From positions 28,015,430 through 28,079,429 of the forward strand of contig CM057129.1 in NCBI GenBank assembly GCA_029964075.1: DNA of 64,000 nt, read 5' to 3'. A program made the position numbers and the translations under genes. The notes beneath the pieces are model-generated. The model was not told the DNA's origin and made no database searches. It saw only the letters and a list, made by a program, of their open reading frames with translations. Source of the DNA: Patiria pectinifera. Taxonomy: Eukaryota; Echinodermata; Asteroidea; Valvatida; Asterinidae. Numbering within the stretch: position 1 is the first letter of the stretch; each line of letters opens with the position of its first letter. Positions 38,901 through 47,261 of this stretch are shown here, one piece after another.

Positions 38901-39854
38901 AACAGGATTTTAATTTAATGTACTGTGATTTGTTTCTTTAAGATACAAACAAATCTGATATAAAAGGGTCATATAGAATTGTAATTTTTGTTCCAATAAT
39001 TGGATGTATATGTTAGACAGGAATATTCATGAAGTAGTTAACAAAAGGGACGACAAAATCTTTCTGAAAAACATAGAATGCTTCTCTAAATTTGCATTTG
39101 TTTCTTGTCGAAGGTTGTGGTCTCCATTGTGACCCCCAAGTACGCCTTGTCTGCCAACTGCCGTCGCGAGGTGAGCCTTACAGATGCTCTCCGTAAACCC
39201 ATCATTCCGCTCCTCATGCAGCGGATGACGTGGCCCCCGGAGGGACCCATGAGCATGCCCTTTGCCCAGCTCCTCTACATTGATTGTACCGGTGAGTCCA
39301 CCCAGAAAGAGTTCAGGGATGCCAAATTTGACGAGCTGGTGCAGAAGATTAAAGAGCACGCGACTGTCGAGGATGCGGTAGTCCAAGGTGCGCCACCTAG
39401 CGACACTGAGAAACCTGAGACGGAGGAGGCGAAACAAGTAGAAGAGGAGAGTCCGAGTCCGCCAGCTGCTGAAAATATCAAGACACCGGAAGCAGAGGAG
39501 AAAGAGGATCCTGCTCAACAGAACCAACCACCAAAAGAAGATGCCAAAGAAGATCAAAAGCTGCAACCTATCAGCACTGAGGACCAAGCTAAGTTGTCAG
39601 GGTCCACGGTACCTCAACAGACCCTTCCACCAAAAGAAGATCCTGAAGAAGATCAAAAGCTGAAACAAGTGAGCAGCCAGGACCCAGCAAAGTTGTCAGG
39701 GTCCACGGTACCAGAAGCGAGGCCTCAGACAGAGATGGGGCCTAAGCATGCCGAGGTTATCCAGCCGGAACGGAGTGCCTCTGCCCCGAAGAAAAGAGCA
39801 AGACCTGATTCGCCAAAGAAGAAAAAGAAATCATCCATGTGTACAATACTTTAG
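19635..39854 (+). CDS. gene A: Melted/VEPH1-like repeats - coiled coil - death domain - TIR - TIR - CaaX protein
   Basis: Seventeen coding exons join in frame at GT/AG borders: 19635-19804, 20614-20734, 21478-21641, 22842-22977, 24515-24654, 24944-25073, 25360-25552, 25868-26013, 26741-26950, 28790-29007, 29811-30042, 32334-32607, 33220-33482, 33752-33983, 34459-34568, 35066-35242, and 39114-39854 (skipping the frameshifted exon copy at 35533). Total 3,657 nt, 1,218 residues. Start: [15 protein letters not shown], with the same start kept in paralogue gene B. Rough layout: helical repeats 1-543, coiled coil 543-620, death domain 621-712, TIR1 about 723-850, linker, TIR2 about 920-1050, acidic/proline repeats, then [12 protein letters not shown]. 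Family knowledge: death and TIR domains signal in innate immunity and cell death. Inference: a membrane-anchored TIR enzyme or adaptor on a Melted-like scaffold. Splicing is predicted, not observed. Confidence 0.85.
19850..20130 (+). mobile_element. tRNA-derived SINE in gene A intron 1
   Basis: Starts with a tRNA-like head (gtgacctagtgcagg ... caggggttcgaatccagctg). A conserved body follows: cttgggcaagacacttcatc, cttgcctccttccacccagg, ggcattagctggggagtaac, cccatccagggggag and gccacattggctcgtgacag. The body words are shared with SINEs of many deuterostomes. The orthologous position in gene B (50160-50475) holds the same SINE, so it inserted before the gene duplication. Confidence 0.82.
20145..20379. 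mobile_element. hAT-type MITE with 8-bp target duplication
   Basis: Ends CAGGCGCGGTTCTA and inverted TAGAACCGCGCCTG; target duplication caagcagt on both sides (20137-20144, 20380-20387). The inside is mostly G and C runs and A/T tracts. Gene B has the matching empty site (ctttacttgcattgaac at about 50469), so it inserted after the gene duplication. Confidence 0.9.
22116..22298. mobile_element. MITE, CGGATCC family, 5-bp target duplication
   Basis: Ends CAGACGCGGATCCAG and inverted CTGGATCCGCCCTG, flanked by gaatg (22111-22115, 22299-22303). Poly-C run inside. Located in gene A intron 3. Same family as 41616-41950. Confidence 0.8.
23961..24439. mobile_element. MITE, GGGCGTCG family
   Basis: Ends CATGGGCGTCGGC and inverted TTGCGTCGCCCATG; flanks agcataca and agtatacg are a plausible decayed 8-bp duplication. 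G and C runs lie inside each end. Located in gene A intron 4. hAT-like by end sequence and duplication length. Confidence 0.7.
26983..27500. mobile_element. MITE, GGGCGTCA family, with internal duplication
   Basis: Ends CATGGGCGTCAATCCTGG and inverted GTGATTGACGCCCCTG, with C runs inside each end. Inside, ggttaaagtggtcagaaatt followed by gcctcag occurs twice (about 27144 and 27303), and a related piece with tttttttcggggcccttaag lies at 52085-52160. Located in gene A intron 9. Confidence 0.65.
27612..28284. mobile_element. foldback element with minisatellite arms (gene A intron 9)
   Basis: The left arm (about 27612-27950) is a degenerate array of ggttcgatagtccgaa-type units; the right arm (about 27965-28284) is the same array inverted (ttcggactatcgaacc). 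Outer ends gcccgatactccgaaggttc and inverted ccttcggactatcgggc match. Unit length varies (about 16 to 32 bases). No protein; open frames through the array (repeating SNPIVYSD-like text) are by-products. Target duplication not resolved. Confidence 0.8.
28321..28520. repeat. degenerate acttgt/acaagt simple repeat
   Basis: Irregular copies of caagtc/gacttg words. Similar stretches are at about 32860-32945, 33140-33205 and 34840-34990 (gacttgtgatttgtgaccgg), all in gene A introns. They look like remnants of one repeat family with sub-terminal acaagtc words. Confidence 0.45.
28790..30042 (+). CDS. gene A exons 10-11: last helical repeat and coiled coil
   Basis: Exon 10 (28790-29007) begins [20 protein letters not shown] and ends in [13 protein letters not shown]. 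Exon 11 (29811-30042) is a regular heptad coiled coil: [64 protein letters not shown], ending VDEIDRK. Hydrophobic positions repeat every 7 residues in 14- and 7-residue blocks with V/L at a/d, which suggests a parallel oligomer that would bring the C-terminal death and TIR domains together. Exon 11 ends in phase 0 and joins exon 12 directly. Confidence 0.85.
32334..32607 (+). CDS. gene A exon 12: death domain
   Basis: Residues about 621-712. Reads [19 protein letters not shown], then [60 protein letters not shown] and EALQAA. The spacing of DWR.LA..LGF...D...WA, the helix-5 AEW, and the closing L..L..MGR.DA...V.EAL is that of death domains of the ankyrin/UNC5/NF-kB p105 type. The domain is one exon, phase 0 in and phase 1 out. 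Death domains pair with other death domains, so this gives the protein a homotypic recruitment surface next to its TIR domains. Confidence 0.9.
33220..33983 (+). CDS. gene A exons 13-14: first TIR domain
   Basis: Exons 33220-33482 and 33752-33983. Box 1 is [20 protein letters not shown]; then [20 protein letters not shown] at the BB-loop region; then [20 protein letters not shown]; then [16 protein letters not shown] and [12 protein letters not shown]. It is of the SARM1/bacterial-like TIR class rather than the Toll-receptor class. The Glu in SENCNKEV (about residue 799, last of exon 13) aligns by pattern with the catalytic Glu of SARM1 (WVHKEI). Domain split by a phase-0 intron exactly after that Glu, as in TIR2. 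Confidence 0.9.
34459..34568 (+). CDS. gene A exon 15: linker between the TIR domains
   Basis: 36 residues, [20 protein letters not shown] followed by a charged, lysine-rich end ([17 protein letters not shown]). Acceptor catttcag and donor caggtaca are good, and phases 2-in/0-out fit exons 14 and 16. Probably a flexible, exposed linker. Confidence 0.75.
35066..35242 (+). CDS. gene A exon 16: first half of second TIR domain
   Basis: Reads [20 protein letters not shown], then [20 protein letters not shown] and [11 protein letters not shown], matching exon 13 position for position. The two TIR domains therefore arose by internal duplication of an exon pair. It ends phase 0 at AAG/GTGAGT. The second half is supplied by one of two terminal exon copies, at 35533 or 39114. 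Confidence 0.9.
35533..36371 (+). pseudogene. gene A terminal exon, upstream copy: one-base frameshift at its start
   Basis: Same content as the exon at 39114: TIR2 second half ([20 protein letters not shown]), a low-complexity tail and the CTIL end. It has three 33-residue repeats (core [12 protein letters not shown]...AKLSGSTVP) where the downstream copy has two. After the acceptor (tcttgtcgaag) it reads gttgtggtctccttgtga against gttgtggtctccattgtga in the other copy: one A fewer. In the frame set by exon 16 it therefore stops at codon 6, giving a 977-residue product without half of TIR2, tail or CaaX. Beyond that point the frame stays open to the end (839 nt = 741 + 99 - 1), so the loss is recent or a sequencing error. 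A truncated soluble isoform is possible. Confidence 0.8.
36426..36431 (+). terminator. polyadenylation signal AATAAA, upstream terminal exon
   Basis: AATAAA lies 55 bases after the stop codon. In this copy a MITE begins 9 bases further on, so the usual cleavage site and GU-rich downstream sequence are displaced by foreign DNA. Confidence 0.6.
36440..36892. mobile_element. TTAA-targeting (piggyBac-like) MITE
   Basis: Ends CCCTAAAGGGGCCGGG and inverted CCCGGCCCCTTTAGGG, flanked by TTAA on both sides (36436-36439, 36893-36896). The other duplication unit has the empty site (catattaaaatc at about 39915-39926) with one TTAA. 453 bp, no transposase. Inner sub-terminal G/C runs (ggggcggaatccgcccccc) are also inverted. 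It inserted after the tandem duplication. Confidence 0.92.
36896..37170 (-). mobile_element. TIR element with tRNA-like core, copy in unit 1
   Basis: Inverted ends: aaatcaatattatgttttgc...ccttcaccgacg and cgtcggtgaagggcaaaacc...gattt. On the minus strand the core at about 36975-37050 is tRNA-like: gctcggtggtcgagtggtaa (A box) and gtgggttctagtcccag (B box). 275 bp. It combines a DNA-transposon end structure with a Pol III promoter-like core. Copy 2 is at 39922-40199, and a diverged third copy at 14987. Confidence 0.75.
37907..37975 (+). repeat. tRNA-like segment (SINE head) in unit 1
   Basis: gggcttgatggctcagtaga begins it, with the A box tggctcagtagagcg; the B box is ggttcagtccctgctcc. Spacing of the boxes fits a tRNA gene, but the stems do not pair well and the segment is present in both duplication units, so I call it a tRNA-derived repeat rather than a working tRNA gene. 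Confidence 0.5.
39114..39854 (+). CDS. gene A exon 17 (intact copy): TIR2 second half, repeat tail, CaaX
   Basis: Joins exon 16 in phase 0: [39 protein letters not shown] and [13 protein letters not shown]. The Glu of NCRREV (about residue 991) matches the TIR1 Glu. Then comes an acidic, proline-rich tail with two 33-residue repeats ([19 protein letters not shown], ending AKLSGSTVP), a basic patch ([15 protein letters not shown]) and the end SSMCTIL. C-T-I-L is a CaaX box with Leu last, which protein geranylgeranyltransferase I prefers; with the adjacent lysines it is the two-part membrane anchor seen in K-Ras4B and Rho-type proteins. 247 codons including stop. It is the only terminal exon that gives a full-length protein. 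Confidence 0.88.
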   Translation, partial: VVVSIVTPKYALSANCRREVSLTDALRKPIIPLLMQRMTWPPEGPMSMPFAQLLYIDCTGESTQKEFRDAKFDELVQKIKEHATVEDAVVQGAPPSDTEKPETEEAKQVEEESPSPPAAENIKTPEAEEKEDPAQQNQPPKEDAKEDQKLQPISTEDQAKLSGSTVPQQTLPPKEDPEEDQKLKQVSSQDPAKLSGSTVPEARPQTEMGPKHAEVIQPERSASAPKKRARPDSPKKKKKSSMCTIL

Positions 39855-39908
39855 ATTAAACAATTTTTGGGTACACATGTACGTTATACTGAAATACCAT
39901 CACATTAT

Positions 39909-39914
39909 AATAAA
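39909..39914 (+). terminator. polyadenylation signal AATAAA, downstream terminal exon
   Basis: AATAAA lies 55 bases after the stop codon, in the same position as in the upstream copy, but here the downstream sequence is not interrupted by the TTAA MITE. Confidence 0.6.
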
Positions 39915-39921
39915 CATATTA

Positions 39922-40199
39922 AAATCAATATTATGTTTTGCCCTTCACCGACGTATAAACACTGTGTTACCTCTCGAGTGAAGTTGAAAAAAAAACCCAC
40001 TCGACTGGGACTAGAACCCACGACCTCCTGCTTTCTAGTACAGATGTCTTACCACTCGACCACCGAGCTAACGGGATTGGTTGGCTGGTTATGAATAGTT
40101 AATGCGGTACTCGCTGCTGTGTGCATCAGATTCGATTACACACTTCGATTACATGCAGTGTTTATACGTCGGTGAAGGGCAAAACCCTAATTTTGATTT
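39922..40199 (-). mobile_element. TIR element with tRNA-like core, copy in unit 2
   Basis: Duplicate of 36896-37170 with few differences, carried along by the tandem duplication. It also marks the empty site of the TTAA MITE. Confidence 0.75.
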
Positions 40200-40938
40200 A
40201 CATCAACCCGACGCAAAAATTCAATCTCATGAAACATATTTAATTTGAAATAAGTTCTGTTTAAGTTTTGTTTATCCCGTTTTGTCATGGTAATGGAAAA
40301 TCTAGGGATTATTTAGTTTTGTATAGAAATGCTACGATTTAATACTTATAGCTAATTTATCTTAATTTCCAATCATTTTTACGCTTAAGTGCCAGAGCAG
40401 TTTCTATGCATTAATCTATCATCATATTAATTGTTTTGTTGTACTACGGGTGTTCATTACTGTACAAGGGCTTTCACTGACATCATAAATATAGTTTGAA
40501 CATCAATGTTTTAACTGTTTATAAAAAGGATAAAATACAAATGTATAGACTTGGACACGTTTTATGCACTTTTTAAATATCGATGACACGTGGACATACA
40601 GAGTATTAATTAGTTGCTAATTTGTGGTTGGCGTGTCAGTGGACTTTGTGTTTTACATTTTGTTTGTTTCAGCTTTTGTCTTTTTAAAATTGATTAAAAC
40701 CTTTGTAGCTTTTACACAACAGAAATTTAAGGGAAATCGTAATTAAGATCCGACCTTAACTTACTCAGACCGTTTAATTTAATGTCACCTTAGATTAAAT
40801 GCACTCGTTTAAAGTTTTTCGAGCAAAATTAGAATTAAGTGACAGGTATATCAATAAATACATAAAATAGATTTTCAAATAAACCACATAAAGGAACTCA
40901 TTCGCCAGTCCTCACTCGCCAGTCCTCGCCAACATACA

Positions 40939-41007
40939 GGGCTTGATGGCTCAGTAGAGCGACGGAATGGTAGAATCCACAGTTTGCTGGTTCAGTCCCT
41001 GCTCTAG
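40939..41007 (+). repeat. tRNA-like segment (SINE head) in unit 2
   Basis: Duplicate of 37907-37975, with two differences in the part I compared (ccgcag to ccacag, gctccag to gctctag). Confidence 0.5.
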
Positions 41008-41615
41008 TCAATTGCTTCGTTCAACTTTCATATTGTTTCAATAAATTCAAAGTACAAACTGAATGCACTACACTTCCGTCTTACCAGCTGTAAAACAAAA
41101 ACCAAGTGATGGCATCGACGACTGTTGTATGCTGCTTGAGTTTCCACAGAAATAGATGTTTTGTGTGTACTACAGGTTCGTTCACTTCAGATACAAAAAG
41201 TTAACGCAGTCGCTTCCAAAGAAAAACACTGAACATTAAGTACACTTGTACCGGTATAAACAAAGGCATCCATCCACTTAGGCGTTAAAATTAAAACACT
41301 ATTTGAACTATTTATTGTTGTAAGTTTTTTTTTTCATACATTGTGATGGTGTCCCTTCCCCAAAAGTGCAAAAGCCTATACATAAAAAAAATGAAGCGAC
41401 ATAAATATGGTTCTTGGACAAAAAGAGAACCTGTGAAACTGATGTCAAATTTGAATATACCTCATGTTCAAGATTTTCGAGTGACAGTTTGTTTGGTTGT
41501 GATATTGCTAGTTAGTTTGATGTGGTGTTTCCCCCACCCCCTCAAACCTATTCACATTACCGACCAAAGCATGGATACGATATCTAAAACAACATGTTCA
41601 ACTTATTGCCCTAAT

Positions 41616-41950
41616 CAGGGGCGGATCCAGGAATTTTCGCAGGGGGGGGGTTTCATCAGCCCAAAAATCTGAAAATGTACACACTTTTTTTCTCTCCGGA
41701 CACTTGGCCTCCGTAAAATCAAAAACGGGGGGGGGGGGTTCAAATTCGACGATTATTAACACTCATTACAGAATGGTGTACCGTATTGTGAACAGGCGGA
41801 CATTAGACCACTATACTTTTTATGGGGGTGTCACAGCAGGGGGGGGGTGTCGACTTATTTTTTAGGAATTTGTATTGTTTGTTTGTTTTTGGGACAGCGC
41901 TGGGGGGGGGGGGGGTTTGACCCCCCCCCTTCCCTCTGGATCTGCGCCTG
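41616..41950. mobile_element. MITE, CGGATCC family, 5-bp target duplication
   Basis: Ends CAGGGGCGGATCCAGG and inverted CTGGATCTGCGCCTG, flanked by ctaat (41611-41615, 41951-41955). Several G runs. The copy in unit 1 (from about 38663) lacks its right end because the tandem-duplication junction lies inside it. Confidence 0.82.
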
Positions 41951-42087
41951 CTAATCCTTTTATTATATTTATGAAACTGAGCAAGATTAATTAATACATG
42001 GGGCAAGGTATCCATATGCACAATTTGAAATAGAGTTGTTGATTATATATAAATACAGCACTGTGTCCCCTCAATTCGTTTGAAAGT

Positions 42088-42498
42088 CAGTGGCGTAAAT
42101 CTGTGCCGGTGAGTGGAGGGATGAGGGATGACTAAAATCTAAAAATTGCCCGGCTGTGGAAAAGCGGGTGTGAAAAGCGGGGTGAGGGGAGGGGAGAGGG
42201 GCTTGATTCCAATTACACTAGGGGAAACTATTCAAGGTATAGATGTATATCAATACTTACACTGGCGCTGATATCAAAACGGCTCATTTTAAAAGTCTTT
42301 TTTTCCCCTTTTTCTCCACTTTTCAGTATTTGAATACATTTCTGTTGTTGGGATGTTTTAAAATACCTCGAAATTCGCATTTTTTTCTCATCACAAAAAG
42401 TGTGTGTGGGGGGGGGGAAGGATTCAATAGCCCACCCCCTGGTCAAAAAGTGGGGCATGTATACCCCCATCCCCCCGCCTCCGGGGTTTACGCCCCTG
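42088..42498. mobile_element. hAT-type MITE with 8-bp target duplication
   Basis: Ends CAGTGGCGTAAAT and inverted GTTTACGCCCCTG; flanks ttgaaagt and atgaaagt match in 7 of 8. G and C runs inside. Confidence 0.8.
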
Positions 42499-42506
42499 AT
42501 GAAAGT

Positions 42507-44105
42507 TATTCCTACCGCGGACTTAAAATGCATTTAACTGTCTGTACAGATTCAAGGATATCCCCCTTGTTTTGCTAAAAGTCGGTTGTCTTGTCAGTAG
42601 TTCTGTCCGAACAAAATGGGTGTTAAAAGAACACTCCAAAAATTAACCTGTAAGGCCCCTGAATCAGGTCTTGCATGCTCGAAACATAAGGGGCAAGACC
42701 ACTACATGGACCCACGAAATCACAATTTGTTCAAGTTTTTCTTAAAACGCCACCCAGACCTCGGGGAAAGCGCCACTCACTTTGGTCTTTTACCGAGTCA
42801 TTTAAAACAAACCAATATGACCTTCCTAATAATTCCTAATTGAAATATATGTCAATGCTTATACAAGGGGAGCTTTGGTTTCGATGCGGTGGGCAGAGCA
42901 GACCAATTTGAATGTGTCTATAGATACATCCAATAGTATCATGTAAGTAAACTTGTAAAAGTGTGAAAATCTCGGTACACGTTATCCCCGCCCCCAACTG
43001 ACTAGGCAGTCCCCGCAACCCACTTTTCAGGGGCTTGGTTGTTTTGGTTCATACGCAACGGAAACCTGTCGATAGACAGTTGAGCATGGGGTTCTTAATT
43101 GAGCGGGTCACCCACTTGGTGTCCCCAACATCAGACAGTTAAGGTATTTTTTAAATGAATTTTTTTCACAACGGCTTTCAAAATTGGATTTAACTTTAAA
43201 CAAAAAGGTGAATTAAAAAAATACGGTGTGGACTAATCGACATTTTGGCAAAAGTTCGACTTTCTGACTGAATGGCAATGGATCATACACTATGTTGTTT
43301 ATCAATACATTTTTCAGTGTGCAATCTAATTTGGAAAAAAAAATAAGAAATACATTAAGAGTATCAGAACCAGAAAATAGTATCTTTCAACTTGGAACAC
43401 AAACGGGAAAACAAACACATCTTTTTTGTGTACACATCTCGAGAATATTATCAACTTTAATGAAAAACTCGCCAAATTCGGAACAAAAACCTCACCCACC
43501 CCACGGCCCCCTATCTGCTATGTTACATCAAATTTACTCTTTTTCTGTTGTTGTTATGCCATTCCTTTCATAAATTTGTTATAACATTTTAAATTCACCC
43601 TAAAGTACCTCATTTTTGTGTTGGATTTGCTTCAAAGAATGGACCTCCCAGCTCTGTTTTTTAGGACAAAATTCTCTGTTTTCTGGGGCAAATTCACTCA
43701 AGGTGCAGTTCTGCTTGTGTGCAGAGCAACCCGAAATGAAAACCTTTATGAGGGGTAATTATAGACGGAAACAATTGCAAAGGCGTGTTCGTTCAATGAA
43801 ACTCTCAACAGGCAAAATGCAGAGGGCATTTTTTTCTAACGTTCTCTTTTGAATGAATGGACTGCTGCTGCGTATGGAAATACACACAATACAAATTGAT
43901 GGCCCCATGGATAATAATACCATGTTCCCTCGCTATTCAGACATCAGAGAGGCCTCATACGTATTCTCGAGTTCATGGTAAATTATGCAAATGAGAATGG
44001 CCTTGCCTAGTCTAGATTATTGTAACGGTTGCCATTTTACGTATGTGTATGTCTGTTGCTATGGTGCTTGATCAATGGACGCCCGTACAGCGTAATACTG
44101 ACATG
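42507..44105. other. no gene recognised
   Basis: Open frames at 42616-42843 and 43616-43852 resemble no protein I know and have no intron or start context I can defend. The stretch separates gene A from the repeat-rich block. Confidence 0.35.
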
Positions 44106-44109
44106 AACA

Positions 44110-44620
44110 CTGGGCGATAAGCGGAGCGTGTCGTTCGCCGTCGGCCATGGTAATAAGCCATCATCCAACGAAACTGTAGACGATATTCATCGCCATGTTA
44201 TGGACTGAGATTAATCCTGAAAATAAAATAGTATCTGAACGTTTTGTCATTGAACACTTAGAGATCGGAGTGAGTACAGCATTATTGGTCTATTTCTGTG
44301 TCAATGTGGGGAATTCTTAAAGGGTAAGTTTTTTTTTTACATCCGATGTTTATATTTTTTTGTATTCCAGTTAGATTTTAAAATGTTAAGTGTCATTTGA
44401 TGTCAATGCACGCAATATAGACCTCTTATTAAATCAACAAAAGCGAAATGGACGTAAAATTATCTGCCCAATAAAACATGGCAGTCCTATGAAAGGTTTC
44501 AAAACTCACACACCTGTGTTCGATGATATCCATGCTGGTACTACTCATACATACAATACTAGAAGTGAATGAGATGATAAAACCTGCGACAAGTCAAAGT
44601 CCGAATTCGAGAGAAATGTT
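44110..44620 (+). repeat. dispersed repeat, copy 2 (first copy at 17640-18190)
   Basis: See the first copy for shared words. It ends about 140 bases left of the foldback element at 44759. Confidence 0.65.
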
Positions 44621-45635
44621 AACCTTGACCGAAGGCCACGAGCTTGTTCCCGCTACCGCACACAGCGCGCGCCGCGACAATTACTATACCTGGGCCTCAA
44701 CGACCCTGGTGTGTGCTTTGTGTGCATGTACGTGAACCCCTCACACACTTCCGCAAACTATGGAACGCCAAAGAGGCATTTAATGTGATCATCGAATCGG
44801 TGATACACTTTTGCAATCGGTGATGCATATTCACGATCGGTGATGGACTTTCGCGATCGGTGATGGACTTTTACTGGTGATGCATATCCACGATCGGTGA
44901 TGGACTTTCGCAATCGGTGATGGACTTTTACTGGTGATGCATATTCACGAGCGGTGATGGACTTACGCGATCGGTGATGGACTTTTACTGGTGATGCATT
45001 TTCACGATCGGTGATGGACTTTTACTGGTGATGCATATTCACGATCGGTGATGGACTTTCGCGATCGGTGATGGACTTTTACTGGTGATGCATATTCACG
45101 ATCGGTGATGGACTTTCGCGACCGGTGATCAACTTTGCAATCGGTGATGGACTTTTGCAATCGGTGATGGACTTTTGCGACCGATGATCAACGACCCATC
45201 ACCGATTGCAAAATCCATCACCGTTCGCCAAAGTGCATCAGTTATTGAACGTGCATACCGCTGTGGCTTAGGGTCTCTCGTGTTGCCCCTGACGGTGATA
45301 TTTGTTTACGGTGTTTTTGTGTTTGAAAGTGTCTTTCTCATATGTGAACTGCATTTTTTTAAATTAATGTGCGTAAAATGTTTGTTGTTAGCGTATGCCG
45401 CTGTGGCTTTGGGCTTTGGTGGTGCCCATATTGCAACCGGTAAATGCCCAATCGATGGAATCCGGAATAAAAACACTCCTCTGTGGATGTGGTATAAACA
45501 CAATGATTTGTTTTTATCCAATAAATGGTAAAAAGTGTTTTGCATCTGATGATTGATGGGTGGGCCATCGGAGACAGCATATGGTGGGGTTATGGGGGGC
45601 CTGACCAGGCATCCAGGGGGCACAGGAATGCAATC

Positions 45636-45668
45636 ACATCATCATCATCATCATCATCATCATATCCA
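45636..45668. repeat. (atc)n microsatellite
   Basis: About ten repeats of atc inside the centre of the foldback element. Confidence 0.9.
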
Positions 45669-46225
45669 TCTAATAGCCAATCTTGGTATAGATATGTGGG
45701 GGCCTCTGGTCACTTAAGCACACTTAAGCGAGCACATGATGGACAGTACACAGAGGAACTTTCCTTGCAAATGTTTTTCCACCACCACCCATCCGCCAGT
45801 TATAGTGCTCCAAGGTTTCAAGAGACTATATAAATGACAAGGATTAAAATGTTCGCAATTTTTAGGATACAGACAGCCTGCTCCTCAAATTTATGGGGCA
45901 AATGAAACCATTCAATCCCTTGTTTTTCTATTTTGTTTTTGCACATTTGATACTTGCCGTAGCGCTCTCAAGTGTCAAGAGGCTATGATGTGGGAAGTTA
46001 TTTTTTTTGTAATTCAAGTATAATTTTCATTTGTTGTCATTATTGCCACATATCTCATGTTCATGTATTTCATTTATTGTCAAGCATATTGTGTATGTCG
46101 TGGCTTTGAGTCTCCGGTGTTGCCCACTACGGTTTGGTGTTGCCGTTATTAATATAACCATAACAACTGATAAATCTACCGGTTTTCCCTATCATTGGTA
46201 ATGTGGCTATAAAACACAATGATTT

Positions 46226-46443
46226 GTGCGTCGCCAGAATTTTTTTGCAGAGGGGCAAATCATATTTTCTCCCCGAAATACCTGGATTTTTCCAGCATAT
46301 TCACGATTTATCATTTTTCGAGGGTGGGCATTTTTCAAACAATATTACTTCGCGCCCCTTTTTCTGTCTAATTCTTCCCCCAGCTTTTTTTTGGGGGATT
46401 TTCGGGGGTTAAGCACCCCCCTTGCCCCCCCTTGTGACGCCCA
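46226..46443. mobile_element. MITE, GCGTCGCC family, nested in the foldback element
   Basis: Ends gtgcgtcgccagaa and inverted cttgtgacgcccaa with long C and A runs next to the right end (46448-46490). Related to 53932-54160 and 23961-24439. Confidence 0.55.
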
Positions 46444-46453
46444 AATACCCCCG

Positions 46454-46484
<31 letters not shown>

Positions 46485-47261
46485 AAAACCCACCACTTTC
46501 TTCAACTTAAATGTGCTGTGATTTCTGGGCGACGGAGGCTGCCGGCGTCATGGGCAGACTAAGCTTTGTTTAGGTTGTCGGTACATAGGTAACTGTTGCG
46601 GTTGTACTCCTATTGGAACATTTTAGTGTGTTTTTATTTATACATTATTCAATATTTTCCTTGGATATCTCCGATGTTTAAGTACCCAAAATGATTTTAA
46701 AAAGACTGTGCACACCGGTCAATCATTTATTATTCATTAGTTAAAGAATAATGTAACCAATTGGGTTAAATAGCGAATGTCTGTTCACCCAATTTGTGAG
46801 TCCCCATGTGAAAATGATTGACCTCGATCGTGCCCCAATTCCACGACTGCAAAAAAAATGGTGTTGGTAAGTGGAGACCTGGAGCACGTGTTGTTGCGAG
46901 GGCTAAAGGGACAAGGTGATTGATTGCCAAAGAAGACATGGCTGACACAAACATAGAGCTAGCTCTATTTCCCACAGTGGTCTTAGAAATAGATTGAGTT
47001 CCATGCTGCATTACAAAAATGTACACATCGAATCATTGCTATTTGAAAAAAAAATGATAATATTTTAATAATAATATTTTAACAATAAAAAAAACCACCA
47101 TGGTTCGAAAAGTGCATCGGTTACGTGGAAGTAACAGTTATAAGATTTTCGCAAAAGGTGATAAAAAACAGAAGAGCAAATAAAGGCTCTTGCTGCATTT
47201 GCAATTAAATTGCTCCGTAAAGGAACATAGATGGTATAATACGTGCAAATGATTAGACGCA

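Larger units (their letters stand above)
38878..41950 (+). repeat. tandem duplication, unit 2
   Basis: Second copy of 35297-38877, including the terminal exon, AATAAA, the TIR/tRNA-like element, the tRNA-like segment and a MITE that is complete only here. The head-to-tail junction is at about 38877/38878. Confidence 0.9.

Noticed and set aside
42616-43852. Small genes between gene A and the repeat block
   Set aside because: Two short open frames without conserved motifs, splice context or paralogue.
44759-45235. CRISPR-like repeat array
   Set aside because: Spacers are not unique, units are contiguous and degenerate, and the array is an inverted arm of a eukaryotic transposon.
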